Position numbers and translations under genes: made by a program. From the NCBI GenBank assembly GCA_036267755.1, contig DATAVK010000121.1, positions 1 through 45,392 of the forward strand: a stretch of 45,392 nucleotides of DNA, given 5' to 3'. The DNA is from DATAVK01 sp036267755 (lineage in GTDB: Bacteria; Actinomycetota; Actinomycetes; JAFAQI01). The notes below the pieces were generated by a model, which saw nothing but the letters and a program-made list of their open reading frames with translations, was not told where the DNA came from and made no database searches. Shown piece after piece: positions 7,304 through 14,996 of the stretch; position 1 is the stretch's first letter, and each line of letters begins with the position of its first letter.

Positions 7304-8266
7304 CTACGACGTACGAACGCCGGCCAGCCGAGCGTTGTCGATGACGATCGCCGCCGGCCCGTCGACGAGTCGAAGCGTCGAGAGCGCGGTCTCCCCGAAC
7401 GCGTTCTTGTTGCCGCTGGACAACGCGAGCAGACCGACCACGGAGCCGCCGTGTCCCTTCAACGGCATGGACAGGAACGTGGCCATCGCGCGCTCGTCGT
7501 CTTGACCCAGCAATCCGTCCGGGTCCGCGAGCCGGAGCTCCATGTCCGCGACGGACACGTCGAGCCCTGAAGCGGCGGCGAGCGCGTCCACGGCAGCTCC
7601 GAGGAACTCCGAGTACTGCATCTGCGAGGTCTCCCCCGCAACCGCGACGTAGCTGGTCCGCTCCTCGAGCAGCAGCACGGAGGCGAGGTCGTAGTCGACG
7701 AAGCGCCGCAGCACCTCGAGCACACCGGCAACGGTCTGCTCGAACCCGTGCGTCGTCGCGGCGAGCGCGGTGACCTCGCTCGCGACCGAGGTCTCGAACA
7801 GCTTGCGGTCCAGCAGGTCGCAGACCCGCGACAGCACGTCGTCGTCGCTGAGCGAGACCGGGTCGGCTCGGAGCGGCTCGCGGCCGCCGAAGCCCGACGC
7901 CGCCTTCTCGATGACCTCGCGGACAGCGGCGACCAGCTGCGGCGCCTCGAAGTCCTTGGTGAGGTAGCGGTCGGCACCGGTCTGCGCGCCCCAGTAGCGG
8001 TCGCTGGCGGCGTCGAGGGACGTGAGCAGGATCACCGGGATGCCGGCGGTCTGCCAGTCGTCCTTCATCAGCCGGGCCGCGACGTAGCCGGAGATGCGGG
8101 GCATCTGGACATCCAGGACCACCGCGTCCGGCATGTGGGCGAAGACCTGCTGGACGGCAGAGACGCCGTCCTCGGCCGGGACCACCTCGAAGCCCTCGCG
8201 CGAGAGCACGGAGGTCACGATGCGGCGCAGCGTCGGGCTGTCATCTGCAACTACGACGGTTGGCAT
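7304..8266 (-). CDS. Response regulator, REC domain fused to GAF-like domain
   Basis: 320 residues. Residues 1-120 are a receiver: acidic pair D8/D9, phospho-acceptor D52 in VVLDVQMPRISGYVAA, T82 and K104 in YLTKDFEAP. After a linker, residues about 150-315 resemble a GAF fold (LLDRKLFETSVASEVTALA, a central LASVLLLEERTSYVAV, and FLSMPLKGHGGSVVGLLALSS). There is no DNA-binding or methylesterase output, so signalling would be through protein or ligand binding. ATG 8266 has an AGGAG 7-8 nt upstream. It begins 16 nt after the CheA stop and is last in the chemosensory operon, so it is the likely phosphate acceptor besides CheA's own receiver. Confidence 0.88.
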   Translation of the reverse strand: MPTVVVADDSPTLRRIVTSVLSREGFEVVPAEDGVSAVQQVFAHMPDAVVLDVQMPRISGYVAARLMKDDWQTAGIPVILLTSLDAASDRYWGAQTGADRYLTKDFEAPQLVAAVREVIEKAASGFGGREPLRADPVSLSDDDVLSRVCDLLDRKLFETSVASEVTALAATTHGFEQTVAGVLEVLRRFVDYDLASVLLLEERTSYVAVAGETSQMQYSEFLGAAVDALAAASGLDVSVADMELRLADPDGLLGQDDERAMATFLSMPLKGHGGSVVGLLALSSGNKNAFGETALSTLRLVDGPAAIVIDNARLAGVRTS

Positions 8267-8282
8267 GGGATCTCCTCGTTCG

Positions 8283-10556
8283 TCACCGCCCGACGAGACG
8301 GCGCACCGTCTCGACGAGCTGGTCCTGGTCGAACTCTGACTTCAACAGATAGGCGCTCGCACCGGCGTCGAGGCCGGACCGTTGGTCGGCTTCGCTGCCA
8401 CGGCTGGTCATGATCACGACAGGCACCTGCTCCCAGCCCGGCGTCGAACGGATCTTGCGGGTCAGGGCGTAGCCGTCGATGCCCGGCCTCTCCACGTCCG
8501 CGAGCACCAGGTCGACCGGGTCATCCGCCAGCGCCGCGGCTCCCTCGGTGCCGTCCACGGCGGTGATCACCTGGTAGCCGGCGCCCTCGAGGATGACGCG
8601 TTCGAGCTCGCGGACGCCGACCGAATCCTCGACGACAAGGACCCGGGGACGCGCGACGTCGGGTCCGCCGCCGTGACCCGACCCCACCTCATCGGCGTCG
8701 ATGGTGAGCAGGCTGCCGACCCCGTCGTGTGTGGGGGTGACCTCGCCGGCGGTGAACGACCCGGATCGGTACGACGAGCCGGTCGCCCCGCTGGTCTCGC
8801 TCAGCTCGCGCAGGTCGACCAGGCAGACGACGCTGCCGTCACCGTCGATCGTCACGCCGCTGATGATCGGCAACCGGCCGATGAACGGGCCGAGGTCCTT
8901 GACGACGACCTCACGCTCGCCGTCGAGCGAGTCGACGGCCCAGGCGACCTGCCTGTCCCCGTGCCGGACGACGACCGCCGCACGGGCGGTCCCCTGCTCA
9001 GCGGGCGGCGAACCGAGGGCCGCGCCGAGCTCGAGCAGCGGCAACGTCTCGCCGTGGCGGACCACGACCGGTCGCCCCGCCAGCGAGTGCATCACCGCGT
9101 TCTTCAGTGACAGCGACTCGACGACACCGGGCACTGGCAGCGCCACTCGGTCGCCGCCGACGCGTGCCATCAGGCACCGCAGTACGCCGAGCGTGACGGG
9201 CAGCGTGAGCGTGAACGTCGTACCGAGCCCCGGGGTGGTCCTCAGGTCGACGGAGCCGCCGAGGCCCTCCACAGCGCTGCGTACGACGTCGAGCCCGATG
9301 CCTCGACCCGAGGTCTCGGTGATGTGAGCGGCGGTGGAGAACGTCGGCTGGAACAGCACGCCGAGCAGGGCCTGGCCGGACAGCGTGGAGTCGGGAAGCA
9401 GGGCACCGCGCGCGATGGCCGCGGCTCGCAGCGTCGCCTCGTCGATGCCGATGCCGTCGTCGGACACCTCGATGACCACGGTGCCGCCGGCCGCCCGGGC
9501 CGACACGGTGACGGTGGCCTGTGAGCTTTTCCCAGCGCGGACCCGCTCAGGTCCCGTCTCGCAGCCGTGGTCGACCGCGTTGACGACGAGGTGCTTGAGC
9601 GCGTCGGAGACACCGTCGAGCACCTGCTTGTCGAGCTCCACGTCGGTGTCGTTGATGACGAGCCGCACGTCCTTGCCGCCGGCGGTCGCGACGTCGCGGA
9701 CCACCCTGGGCAATCCAGCGACGACTCGGCGTACCGGCACCATCGCGAGGCCCATCGCACCGTCGCGCACCTGCGCGAGCCGGCCCTGGGCGTCCTCGGT
9801 CAGTTCGTGCAGCTCGTGAGCGGCGGCACCGAGCTGGTCGTCCACGGCCAGCAGCCGGGTCAGCGCAACCGCTGCGTCGGGCGGCAGCGCCATCGGGCGC
9901 AGCGACTCCCTGAGCTGCCGGAGCCAGCGGGTGTGCTCGGTGGCGATCACGGCGACACCGTCACCCGCTCGGTCGAGCCGGCGCGCGTCGAGCTCTGCCT
10001 CACCCACGACGTCCAACAGGTCGTAGACCTTGGCGGTGGTGACCCGGACCGAGTCCCCGCCTCGCTGCAGCGCGTCCTCGACGGTGTCCTCGTCCTCGGC
10101 CGTGGTGGCGCGCTCGGGCGCGACCACGCCCTCCTCGCCGTCGGTGGCGCGGCGCAACACGTCCGCGATCTCGTTCAGATGGCTGTCCGGCACCGGATCG
10201 TCGCCGCCCGGCAGCGACCCCACGATGGCATCGCATGCCGCGAGCAGCAGGTCGATCAGGTCGCGGCGAACCAGCAGCCGGCCGTCCCGGATCGCCCCGA
10301 GCAGGTCTTCGGTGTTGTGCGCGACCTGCAGGACGGCGCTCAGGCCGAGCATCCGGGCGGAGCCCTTGATCGTGTGGGCGTCGCGGAACAGTCCGATCAG
10401 CACCTGACGCGGCGACGGATGGGACTCGAGGGCGAGCAGCCCAGCCTGCAGCGAGGCGACCCGTTCCTCGACCTCGGCCCGGAACGTCGCCAGCAGCTCG
10501 GGGTCCTCAGCCCAGCTAGGCATGACGGAGCCCGGTGATGTCCATGGTCTGAGCAT
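8283..10556 (-). CDS. cheA: CheA-type histidine kinase with C-terminal receiver (hybrid CheA-REC)
   Basis: 757 residues if started at ATG 10556 (GGAAG upstream); ATG 10523 (MPSWAEDPELL) is an alternative, 11 residues shorter. Domains in order: Hpt with the phospho-histidine in FRDAHTIKGSARML (His61 in long numbering); a linker; dimerisation and HATPase_c with N box LKHLVVNAVDHGCE, G1 VSDDGIGID and G2 GRGIGLDVVRSAVEGLGG; a CheW-like domain (LRCLMARVGGDRVALPVPGVVE); and a receiver from about 636 with phospho-acceptor near D687 in DLVLADVERPGIDGYAL and lysine in YLLKSEFDQ. No separate P2/CheY-binding domain is obvious. The layout resembles FrzE- or Wsp-type kinases rather than E. coli CheA. It sits 9 nt after the first MCP stop. 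Confidence 0.93.
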   Translation of the reverse strand: MLRPWTSPGSVMPSWAEDPELLATFRAEVEERVASLQAGLLALESHPSPRQVLIGLFRDAHTIKGSARMLGLSAVLQVAHNTEDLLGAIRDGRLLVRRDLIDLLLAACDAIVGSLPGGDDPVPDSHLNEIADVLRRATDGEEGVVAPERATTAEDEDTVEDALQRGGDSVRVTTAKVYDLLDVVGEAELDARRLDRAGDGVAVIATEHTRWLRQLRESLRPMALPPDAAVALTRLLAVDDQLGAAAHELHELTEDAQGRLAQVRDGAMGLAMVPVRRVVAGLPRVVRDVATAGGKDVRLVINDTDVELDKQVLDGVSDALKHLVVNAVDHGCETGPERVRAGKSSQATVTVSARAAGGTVVIEVSDDGIGIDEATLRAAAIARGALLPDSTLSGQALLGVLFQPTFSTAAHITETSGRGIGLDVVRSAVEGLGGSVDLRTTPGLGTTFTLTLPVTLGVLRCLMARVGGDRVALPVPGVVESLSLKNAVMHSLAGRPVVVRHGETLPLLELGAALGSPPAEQGTARAAVVVRHGDRQVAWAVDSLDGEREVVVKDLGPFIGRLPIISGVTIDGDGSVVCLVDLRELSETSGATGSSYRSGSFTAGEVTPTHDGVGSLLTIDADEVGSGHGGGPDVARPRVLVVEDSVGVRELERVILEGAGYQVITAVDGTEGAAALADDPVDLVLADVERPGIDGYALTRKIRSTPGWEQVPVVIMTSRGSEADQRSGLDAGASAYLLKSEFDQDQLVETVRRLVGR

Positions 10557-10565
10557 CGGCTTCCG

Positions 10566-12299
10566 TCATCGGACCCTGAACCTCGCGACCGTCTCGCGTA
10601 CCGAGGTCGCCAGACCACTCAGCCGGCTGGCGGCGTCGGCGTGACCACGCGTCGCGGCGCGGGCCTTCTCACTCGCGATGGTCACCCGCAGCATCGCTTC
10701 GACAACACCGTGGCTCGCCGCCCGCTGCTCCTCGGTGGCGGCTGTGATGGTGCGGGCCGCGTCGATGGTGTCGTCGACGTGCAGGCTGATCCGCTCGAGC
10801 GCGCCGACGACCGCTGTCTGGCGCTCCCGACCCGCCGCGATCGCCGCCAGCCCTTCGGAGTTGACGATCGTGGCCGCCGCGATCTCTTTCTCGATGGCCT
10901 CGACGACGACCGAGATCGCCGCGGTGGCCTCCCGAGCCCGACCCGCCAGCGAGCCGATCTCGGCGGCAACCGTCGTGAAGCCGGCCCCCTCGGGCCCGGC
11001 GCGGGCGGCCTCGATTGCGGCGCTGACACCCAGCATCGTCGTCCGCCGGGACAGGTCGTCGATCAACCCGGCGGTCACGGCGATCTGCTTGACCTGTACG
11101 GCGAGTCGGCTGCTTCGGTCCTCCAGCTCGCGGACCCGGGTCTCGATCACGTCCATCGCCCCGGTGGCGGCAGCGGCTGCCGCGGTCCCGGCGTCGACAT
11201 CCGCCCGGGTTGTCCCGGCGTACGCCTCGACCCGCAGCGCAGTCTCGGCGATCAGCCCGGCCGTGCTGGCCAGCTGCTCGATCGTGCTCGTGGTCCACGA
11301 CACCGAGGAGGCCTGCTCCTCGACCGCGTCAACGTGATGGGCGATCGTCGCGACCAGCTCTGAGGAGCTGTCAGCGAGCTGGTCGGCGACGCCGCCCAGG
11401 CCGATCACCAGATGGCGCAACGACAGCACGGTGTCGGCGAGGACGACGGCAAGCCCCGTCGTGGCCTGATCCGCGGCGTTCTCCAGGAACGGCACCGCCG
11501 TCAGGTTGCCGTCGGCGACCTGACCAAGCAGCCCGCTGAGCACCGAGATGTCGCGCTGCATCTTCTCCCGACGGCTCCGGGCCACCACCGCAGCCTTCGC
11601 CGACGTCGACGCCAGCGAGCCCGCCCACCAGCCCAGCGTGGGGCAGGTCGGGAGCACCACGATGAGCTCGCCCACCGCATGATTGCCCAGCGAGTGCGAC
11701 AGCGCTGCCGCCGCATAGATGCCAGCGGCCGCGGCCCCACCGACAGCCAGGCCACGAACCGGGCCGAGCAGGGCACCGACCACGACGACCACCGGCAGGA
11801 ACAGCACCCAGCCGGAGCTATCGAGGCCGCCCATCTCGGTCACGACGCCGGAGAGGCAAACCAACAATGCCGACAGCAAGGCCGTGCCCAGCAGCAGGCG
11901 CCGACCGCTGGTCTGGACGCCTGCCACGCCAGGGTCGCGGGCGAGCGAAGCCAGGACGACCGCGCTGACCGCCGCGCCGAACCCCCACCCAGCGAGCCAG
12001 ACCGGATGGACGAGCGTCCCGTCGCTGCCGACCCGTGCAGCCAGGAACGCATAGGCGGTGATGAGCAGCAGACCACCCACGGCCATCAGCTCGGCGATGT
12101 GGATCACGACGGTGGTGAAGGCGGTTTCGCGACCCGCCGGCACCTCGACGGCGAGCCCAATCGGCTCAGGCACCGGCTCCGGCAGCGGGATCGGCTCGAT
12201 CCCTACCAGTTCGGCCAGCCGGCGTTCGACGTCAGCGGGGAGCGCCGTCGCGATGGGGGTCGCGATCGTTGCCCTTCCGGCAGGCTGGACGTCGAGCAC
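10566..12299 (-). CDS. Methyl-accepting chemotaxis-like protein with degenerate hairpin tip
   Basis: 577 residues. An N-terminal tail of about 55 residues is rich in Pro/Glu; then roughly five to six membrane segments from 60 to 240 (FTTVVIHIAELMAVGGLLLI is one) without a periplasmic sensor domain; then a long cytoplasmic helical hairpin. The tip that normally contacts CheA/CheW (about 413-450) has diverged: SRRTTMLGVSAAIEAARAG replaces the usual ADQTNLLALNAAIEAARAG, and GAGFTTVAAEIG replaces GRGFAVVASEVR. An EEQRAAS stretch resembles a methylation site. The last 165 residues align gaplessly with the neighbouring MCP, so the two are diverged duplicates. GTG 12299 has GAAAGG about 8 nt upstream. 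May modulate or dampen the array rather than activate it. Confidence 0.85.
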   Translation of the reverse strand: MLDVQPAGRATIATPIATALPADVERRLAELVGIEPIPLPEPVPEPIGLAVEVPAGRETAFTTVVIHIAELMAVGGLLLITAYAFLAARVGSDGTLVHPVWLAGWGFGAAVSAVVLASLARDPGVAGVQTSGRRLLLGTALLSALLVCLSGVVTEMGGLDSSGWVLFLPVVVVVGALLGPVRGLAVGGAAAAGIYAAAALSHSLGNHAVGELIVVLPTCPTLGWWAGSLASTSAKAAVVARSRREKMQRDISVLSGLLGQVADGNLTAVPFLENAADQATTGLAVVLADTVLSLRHLVIGLGGVADQLADSSSELVATIAHHVDAVEEQASSVSWTTSTIEQLASTAGLIAETALRVEAYAGTTRADVDAGTAAAAAATGAMDVIETRVRELEDRSSRLAVQVKQIAVTAGLIDDLSRRTTMLGVSAAIEAARAGPEGAGFTTVAAEIGSLAGRAREATAAISVVVEAIEKEIAAATIVNSEGLAAIAAGRERQTAVVGALERISLHVDDTIDAARTITAATEEQRAASHGVVEAMLRVTIASEKARAATRGHADAASRLSGLATSVRETVARFRVR

Positions 12300-12410
12300 A
12301 GGAGAGACCTTTCGGGGACAGGGCGTCTCCGGTCCTCATCGGCTCGCTGTGGCCAGGTCTGGAGCCGTTCGGCCCATTGCGACGCGCGCAAACGGAGGAA
12401 TGTCCCGCGG

Positions 12411-13967
12411 TCAGGCGACGATGAACTGCGCGATCGACGCGCGTAGCTCGGCAGCGAGCATGTTCAGCTGGGCGGCGGCCGCGGCGGCCTGCTTGGACCC
12501 CACGGCGTACTGGCGAGAGACGTCGGAGACCTGCGTCATCGCCGAGACCACCTGGTCGGACGCCGATCGCTGCTGCTGGGTGGCGATGGAGATCTCCTTG
12601 GCGGCGGTGGTGGTCTCGTCGACCATGCCGCCGATGCGCTCCAGCGCCTCCACTACTCCGCGCGCCAGCTCGGACCCGGTCCGCACTTCCTTGGCACCCT
12701 CTTCGCTGGCGACGATCGTGGCGTGCGTCTCGGCCTGGATCTCGCCGATGATCGACGCGATCTGGCCGGTGGACTCCTGCGCGCGCTCGGCAAGCTTGCG
12801 CACCTCGGAGGCGACGACCGCGAAGCCACGACCGTGCTCGCCCGCCCGGGCGGCCTCGATCGCAGCGTTGAGAGCGAGCAGGTTGGTCTGATCGGCGAGA
12901 TCGTTGATGACCTCGAGAATCCGGCCGATCTCGTGGCTCTTCTCGCCGAGTGACAGCGCCCGGGTGGCGATCGAGTCGACGCGAGTGGCGATCGTGTCCA
13001 TGGCGATCACGCTGGACGACACCGCGGTGCGGCCGTCTTCGGCGTACCGGAGGGTCTCCGCGGCGTAGCGCGCCACCGACTCGGACGTCTCCGCGATCTG
13101 TGCGGCGGTCGCCGCCAGCTCCTCGATGGTCGAGGTGGTCTCAGTGACAGCGGACGACTGCTCCGTGGCCGAAGCGGCGTGCTCTTCTGCCGTCGCGAGC
13201 AGCTCTCCGGCCGCGGCGCCGATCTGCTCGCCGCCGCTACGGATGTGCCCGACCAGACCGCGCAGGTTCGTCAGGGTGTGCGAGAACGCGTCCGAGAGCA
13301 CCTCGAGCGACTCGTGGCCGCCGTCGCCTTCGTCGAAGCGGACCGACAGGTCACCCTCAGCAGCCTTGGCCAGCACGGCGGACAGCTCGTTGACCCGGCC
13401 CTGCAACTCGTCGCGTTCGGCATGGGCATGGGCCCGCATCGTCCAGACCGCGCCGGCGAGAGTGCCGTTGAACCACGCGATGGCCGGGAAGACCGGCAGC
13501 ACGAGAATCAGCCAGGGCGCGGTGGTCGAGTCGATCGTGTGCGCGAGGTACGACGCACCCAGCAGGCAGCCGGCCTGAATCAGCCCGAACAGCGAGGACT
13601 GCCATGGCTTGAGCGTGGTCGCGGCGAAGAGCAGTCCCGGCAGGTACATGATCCAGATCGGGCCGCGGATTCCGCCCGTCACCGCAACTTCGCCGGTGAT
13701 GCCCACCATGATCGACAGCAGCAGCACGGCGCGGTACGTCGTGATGCGGCGGCGCACATGCGGCACCGATGCCGCAATCGAAGGGAGCGCGGTCAGAATG
13801 ATCGCGTTGAGCACGGACAGGCTCAGCCACGCGAAGAAGGCCGGCAGGTGGACGTGCAGGCTCGGCCCAGGATTACGCGACAGCGCGACGACGCCGAGGG
13901 TGGACAGCGCGATGCCCGCCCACGTTGCGAGCGCAGCCACTCGGCTGAGTCGCTTCGAGAAGTCCAC
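12411..13967 (-). CDS. Methyl-accepting chemotaxis protein, 6-TM membrane sensor
   Basis: 518 residues. Six predicted membrane helices fill about residues 8-190 (for example ATWAGIALSTLGVVAL, AVLLLSIMVGITGEVAV, LILVLPVFPAIAWFNGTLAG) with no sizeable periplasmic domain, so it probably senses membrane state or a small hydrophobic ligand. The cytoplasmic signalling domain is canonical: hairpin ADQTNLLALNAAIEAARAG and GRGFAVVASEVRKLAER at about 357-395, and QQQRSAS as a likely methylation site. GTG 13967 has AGGAG 5 nt upstream; the frame is open further up but that part overlaps the cheW region antisense-free spacer. Lies between cheW (73-nt gap) and its diverged duplicate (111-nt gap). Confidence 0.93.
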   Translation of the reverse strand: MDFSKRLSRVAALATWAGIALSTLGVVALSRNPGPSLHVHLPAFFAWLSLSVLNAIILTALPSIAASVPHVRRRITTYRAVLLLSIMVGITGEVAVTGGIRGPIWIMYLPGLLFAATTLKPWQSSLFGLIQAGCLLGASYLAHTIDSTTAPWLILVLPVFPAIAWFNGTLAGAVWTMRAHAHAERDELQGRVNELSAVLAKAAEGDLSVRFDEGDGGHESLEVLSDAFSHTLTNLRGLVGHIRSGGEQIGAAAGELLATAEEHAASATEQSSAVTETTSTIEELAATAAQIAETSESVARYAAETLRYAEDGRTAVSSSVIAMDTIATRVDSIATRALSLGEKSHEIGRILEVINDLADQTNLLALNAAIEAARAGEHGRGFAVVASEVRKLAERAQESTGQIASIIGEIQAETHATIVASEEGAKEVRTGSELARGVVEALERIGGMVDETTTAAKEISIATQQQRSASDQVVSAMTQVSDVSRQYAVGSKQAAAAAAQLNMLAAELRASIAQFIVA

Positions 13968-14040
13968 CACTGCTCCTGTCGTGTCGATCGATTGGGTTCT
14001 CGGCCAAATGGGTGACGTCCTGAAGGCCGCCGCCGCAAGT

Positions 14041-14571
14041 TCAGGCCGAGCGCCGCCCCCGGGGCAACCGATCACGCAGCCGCATCACGGCATCCACGTC
14101 GAGCACGGCGACCGGGCCGTCGTCGTGCGCCAGCTGGCCACGAAGCAGTGCAGCCGCCTCGGCCGGAACTCCGGTCGGCACCGCCGCGATGTCGGCGTCG
14201 AGCGTCATGGTGCCCTCCACCGCATCGACGAGGACTCCGACGAGCGTTCCCCGGTCCGTGAGGACCAACAGCCGCGACGAGCGGTTCGGCTCAGTCGCGA
14301 CCGCGCCGAGCAAGCTCCGGAGGTCGAGGATCGGGAGGATCCGGCCGCGCCAGTTCGCGACTCCAGCCAGCCAGGCCGGTACGCCGGGGATCCGGGTGAC
14401 GGCCGGCACGCGCCCGACCTCCGCGACGCTGGCGAGGTCGGTGGCGAACCGGCCGCGACCCAGCCGCACCACGATCGTCTCGACCGGCGTGCCGTCCCCG
14501 TCGACGGCGGCGGACACATCCGCAGGCAGCTCGCCGGTCTCAACGGGGGACGTCGTCGCAAGGTCGGTCAC
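14041..14571 (-). CDS. cheW: CheW-like coupling protein
   Basis: 176 residues. CheW couples receptors to CheA. The core follows the family fold: VVRLGRGRFATDLASVAEVGRV, GVPAWLAGVANWRGRILPILDLRSLLG (the signature receptor/CheA-binding region), LLVLTDRGTLVGVLVDAVEGTM, and a C-terminal PVAVLDVDAVMRLRD. About 30 extra N-terminal residues precede the first strand. GTG 14571 overlaps the stop of the upstream membrane-protein gene by 4 nt, indicating translational coupling. First gene of the chemosensory block. Confidence 0.9.
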   Translation of the reverse strand: MTDLATTSPVETGELPADVSAAVDGDGTPVETIVVRLGRGRFATDLASVAEVGRVPAVTRIPGVPAWLAGVANWRGRILPILDLRSLLGAVATEPNRSSRLLVLTDRGTLVGVLVDAVEGTMTLDADIAAVPTGVPAEAAALLRGQLAHDDGPVAVLDVDAVMRLRDRLPRGRRSA

Positions 14572-14996
14572 ATGGTGTTTCTCGGCTCCTGCAGCCGCCG
14601 GGTGTAGATCTGGGTCGCTGAGATCGCGATAACCGCTCCGATCAGGCCGAGGGCCAGGAAGGCGTAGCCGACCCACACCACGCCGGGATCGACCGGCAGC
14701 TTGCCCGGGATGATCACATCCCCGCCTCGCGACACGACGTTGATCGCCATCACCACGACGAACCAGCTGACACCGGGCAGGGTCGCGCTGCGAGTCGACC
14801 GGCCGCCGATCCCACCGAGCAGTCCGACCGCGACGTTGCCGACCAGCGCGATGACGGCAGCCAGTCCCTCGACGCCCCCGGCTAGCCGGAGCGGGATCAG
14901 GAAGGTGCCGATCAGGCCGAGGAAACCGCCGATCCCGACGAGAACCAGGTCGAGGCAGAAGGCCTCGATGCGGTCAGATCGTGGACTGCTCGGCAC
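14568..14996 (-). CDS. Small 4-TM membrane protein, DUF6113-like
   Basis: 142 residues with about four hydrophobic helices: LDLVLVGIGGFLGLIGTFL, LAAVIALVGNVAVGLLGGIGG, LPGVSWFVVVMAINVV and YAFLALGLIGAVIAISA. The third segment, a W-F-V-x-V-M helix followed by S-R-G-G-D, resembles DUF6113 proteins found near mshB in streptomycetes and mycobacteria (Rv1171 neighbourhood; recalled, not checked). No catalytic motif. GTG 14996 lies 23 bp inside the end of the FtsH-like gene, and the stop overlaps cheW by 4 nt, so this gene links the protease to the chemosensory operon. Function unknown. Confidence 0.75.
   Translation of the reverse strand: MPSSPRSDRIEAFCLDLVLVGIGGFLGLIGTFLIPLRLAGGVEGLAAVIALVGNVAVGLLGGIGGRSTRSATLPGVSWFVVVMAINVVSRGGDVIIPGKLPVDPGVVWVGYAFLALGLIGAVIAISATQIYTRRLQEPRNTM

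Noticed and set aside
9567..10538. 323-codon rightward open frame over cheA
   Set aside because: Antisense to the Hpt and kinase domains; composition is typical of a codon-position shadow.
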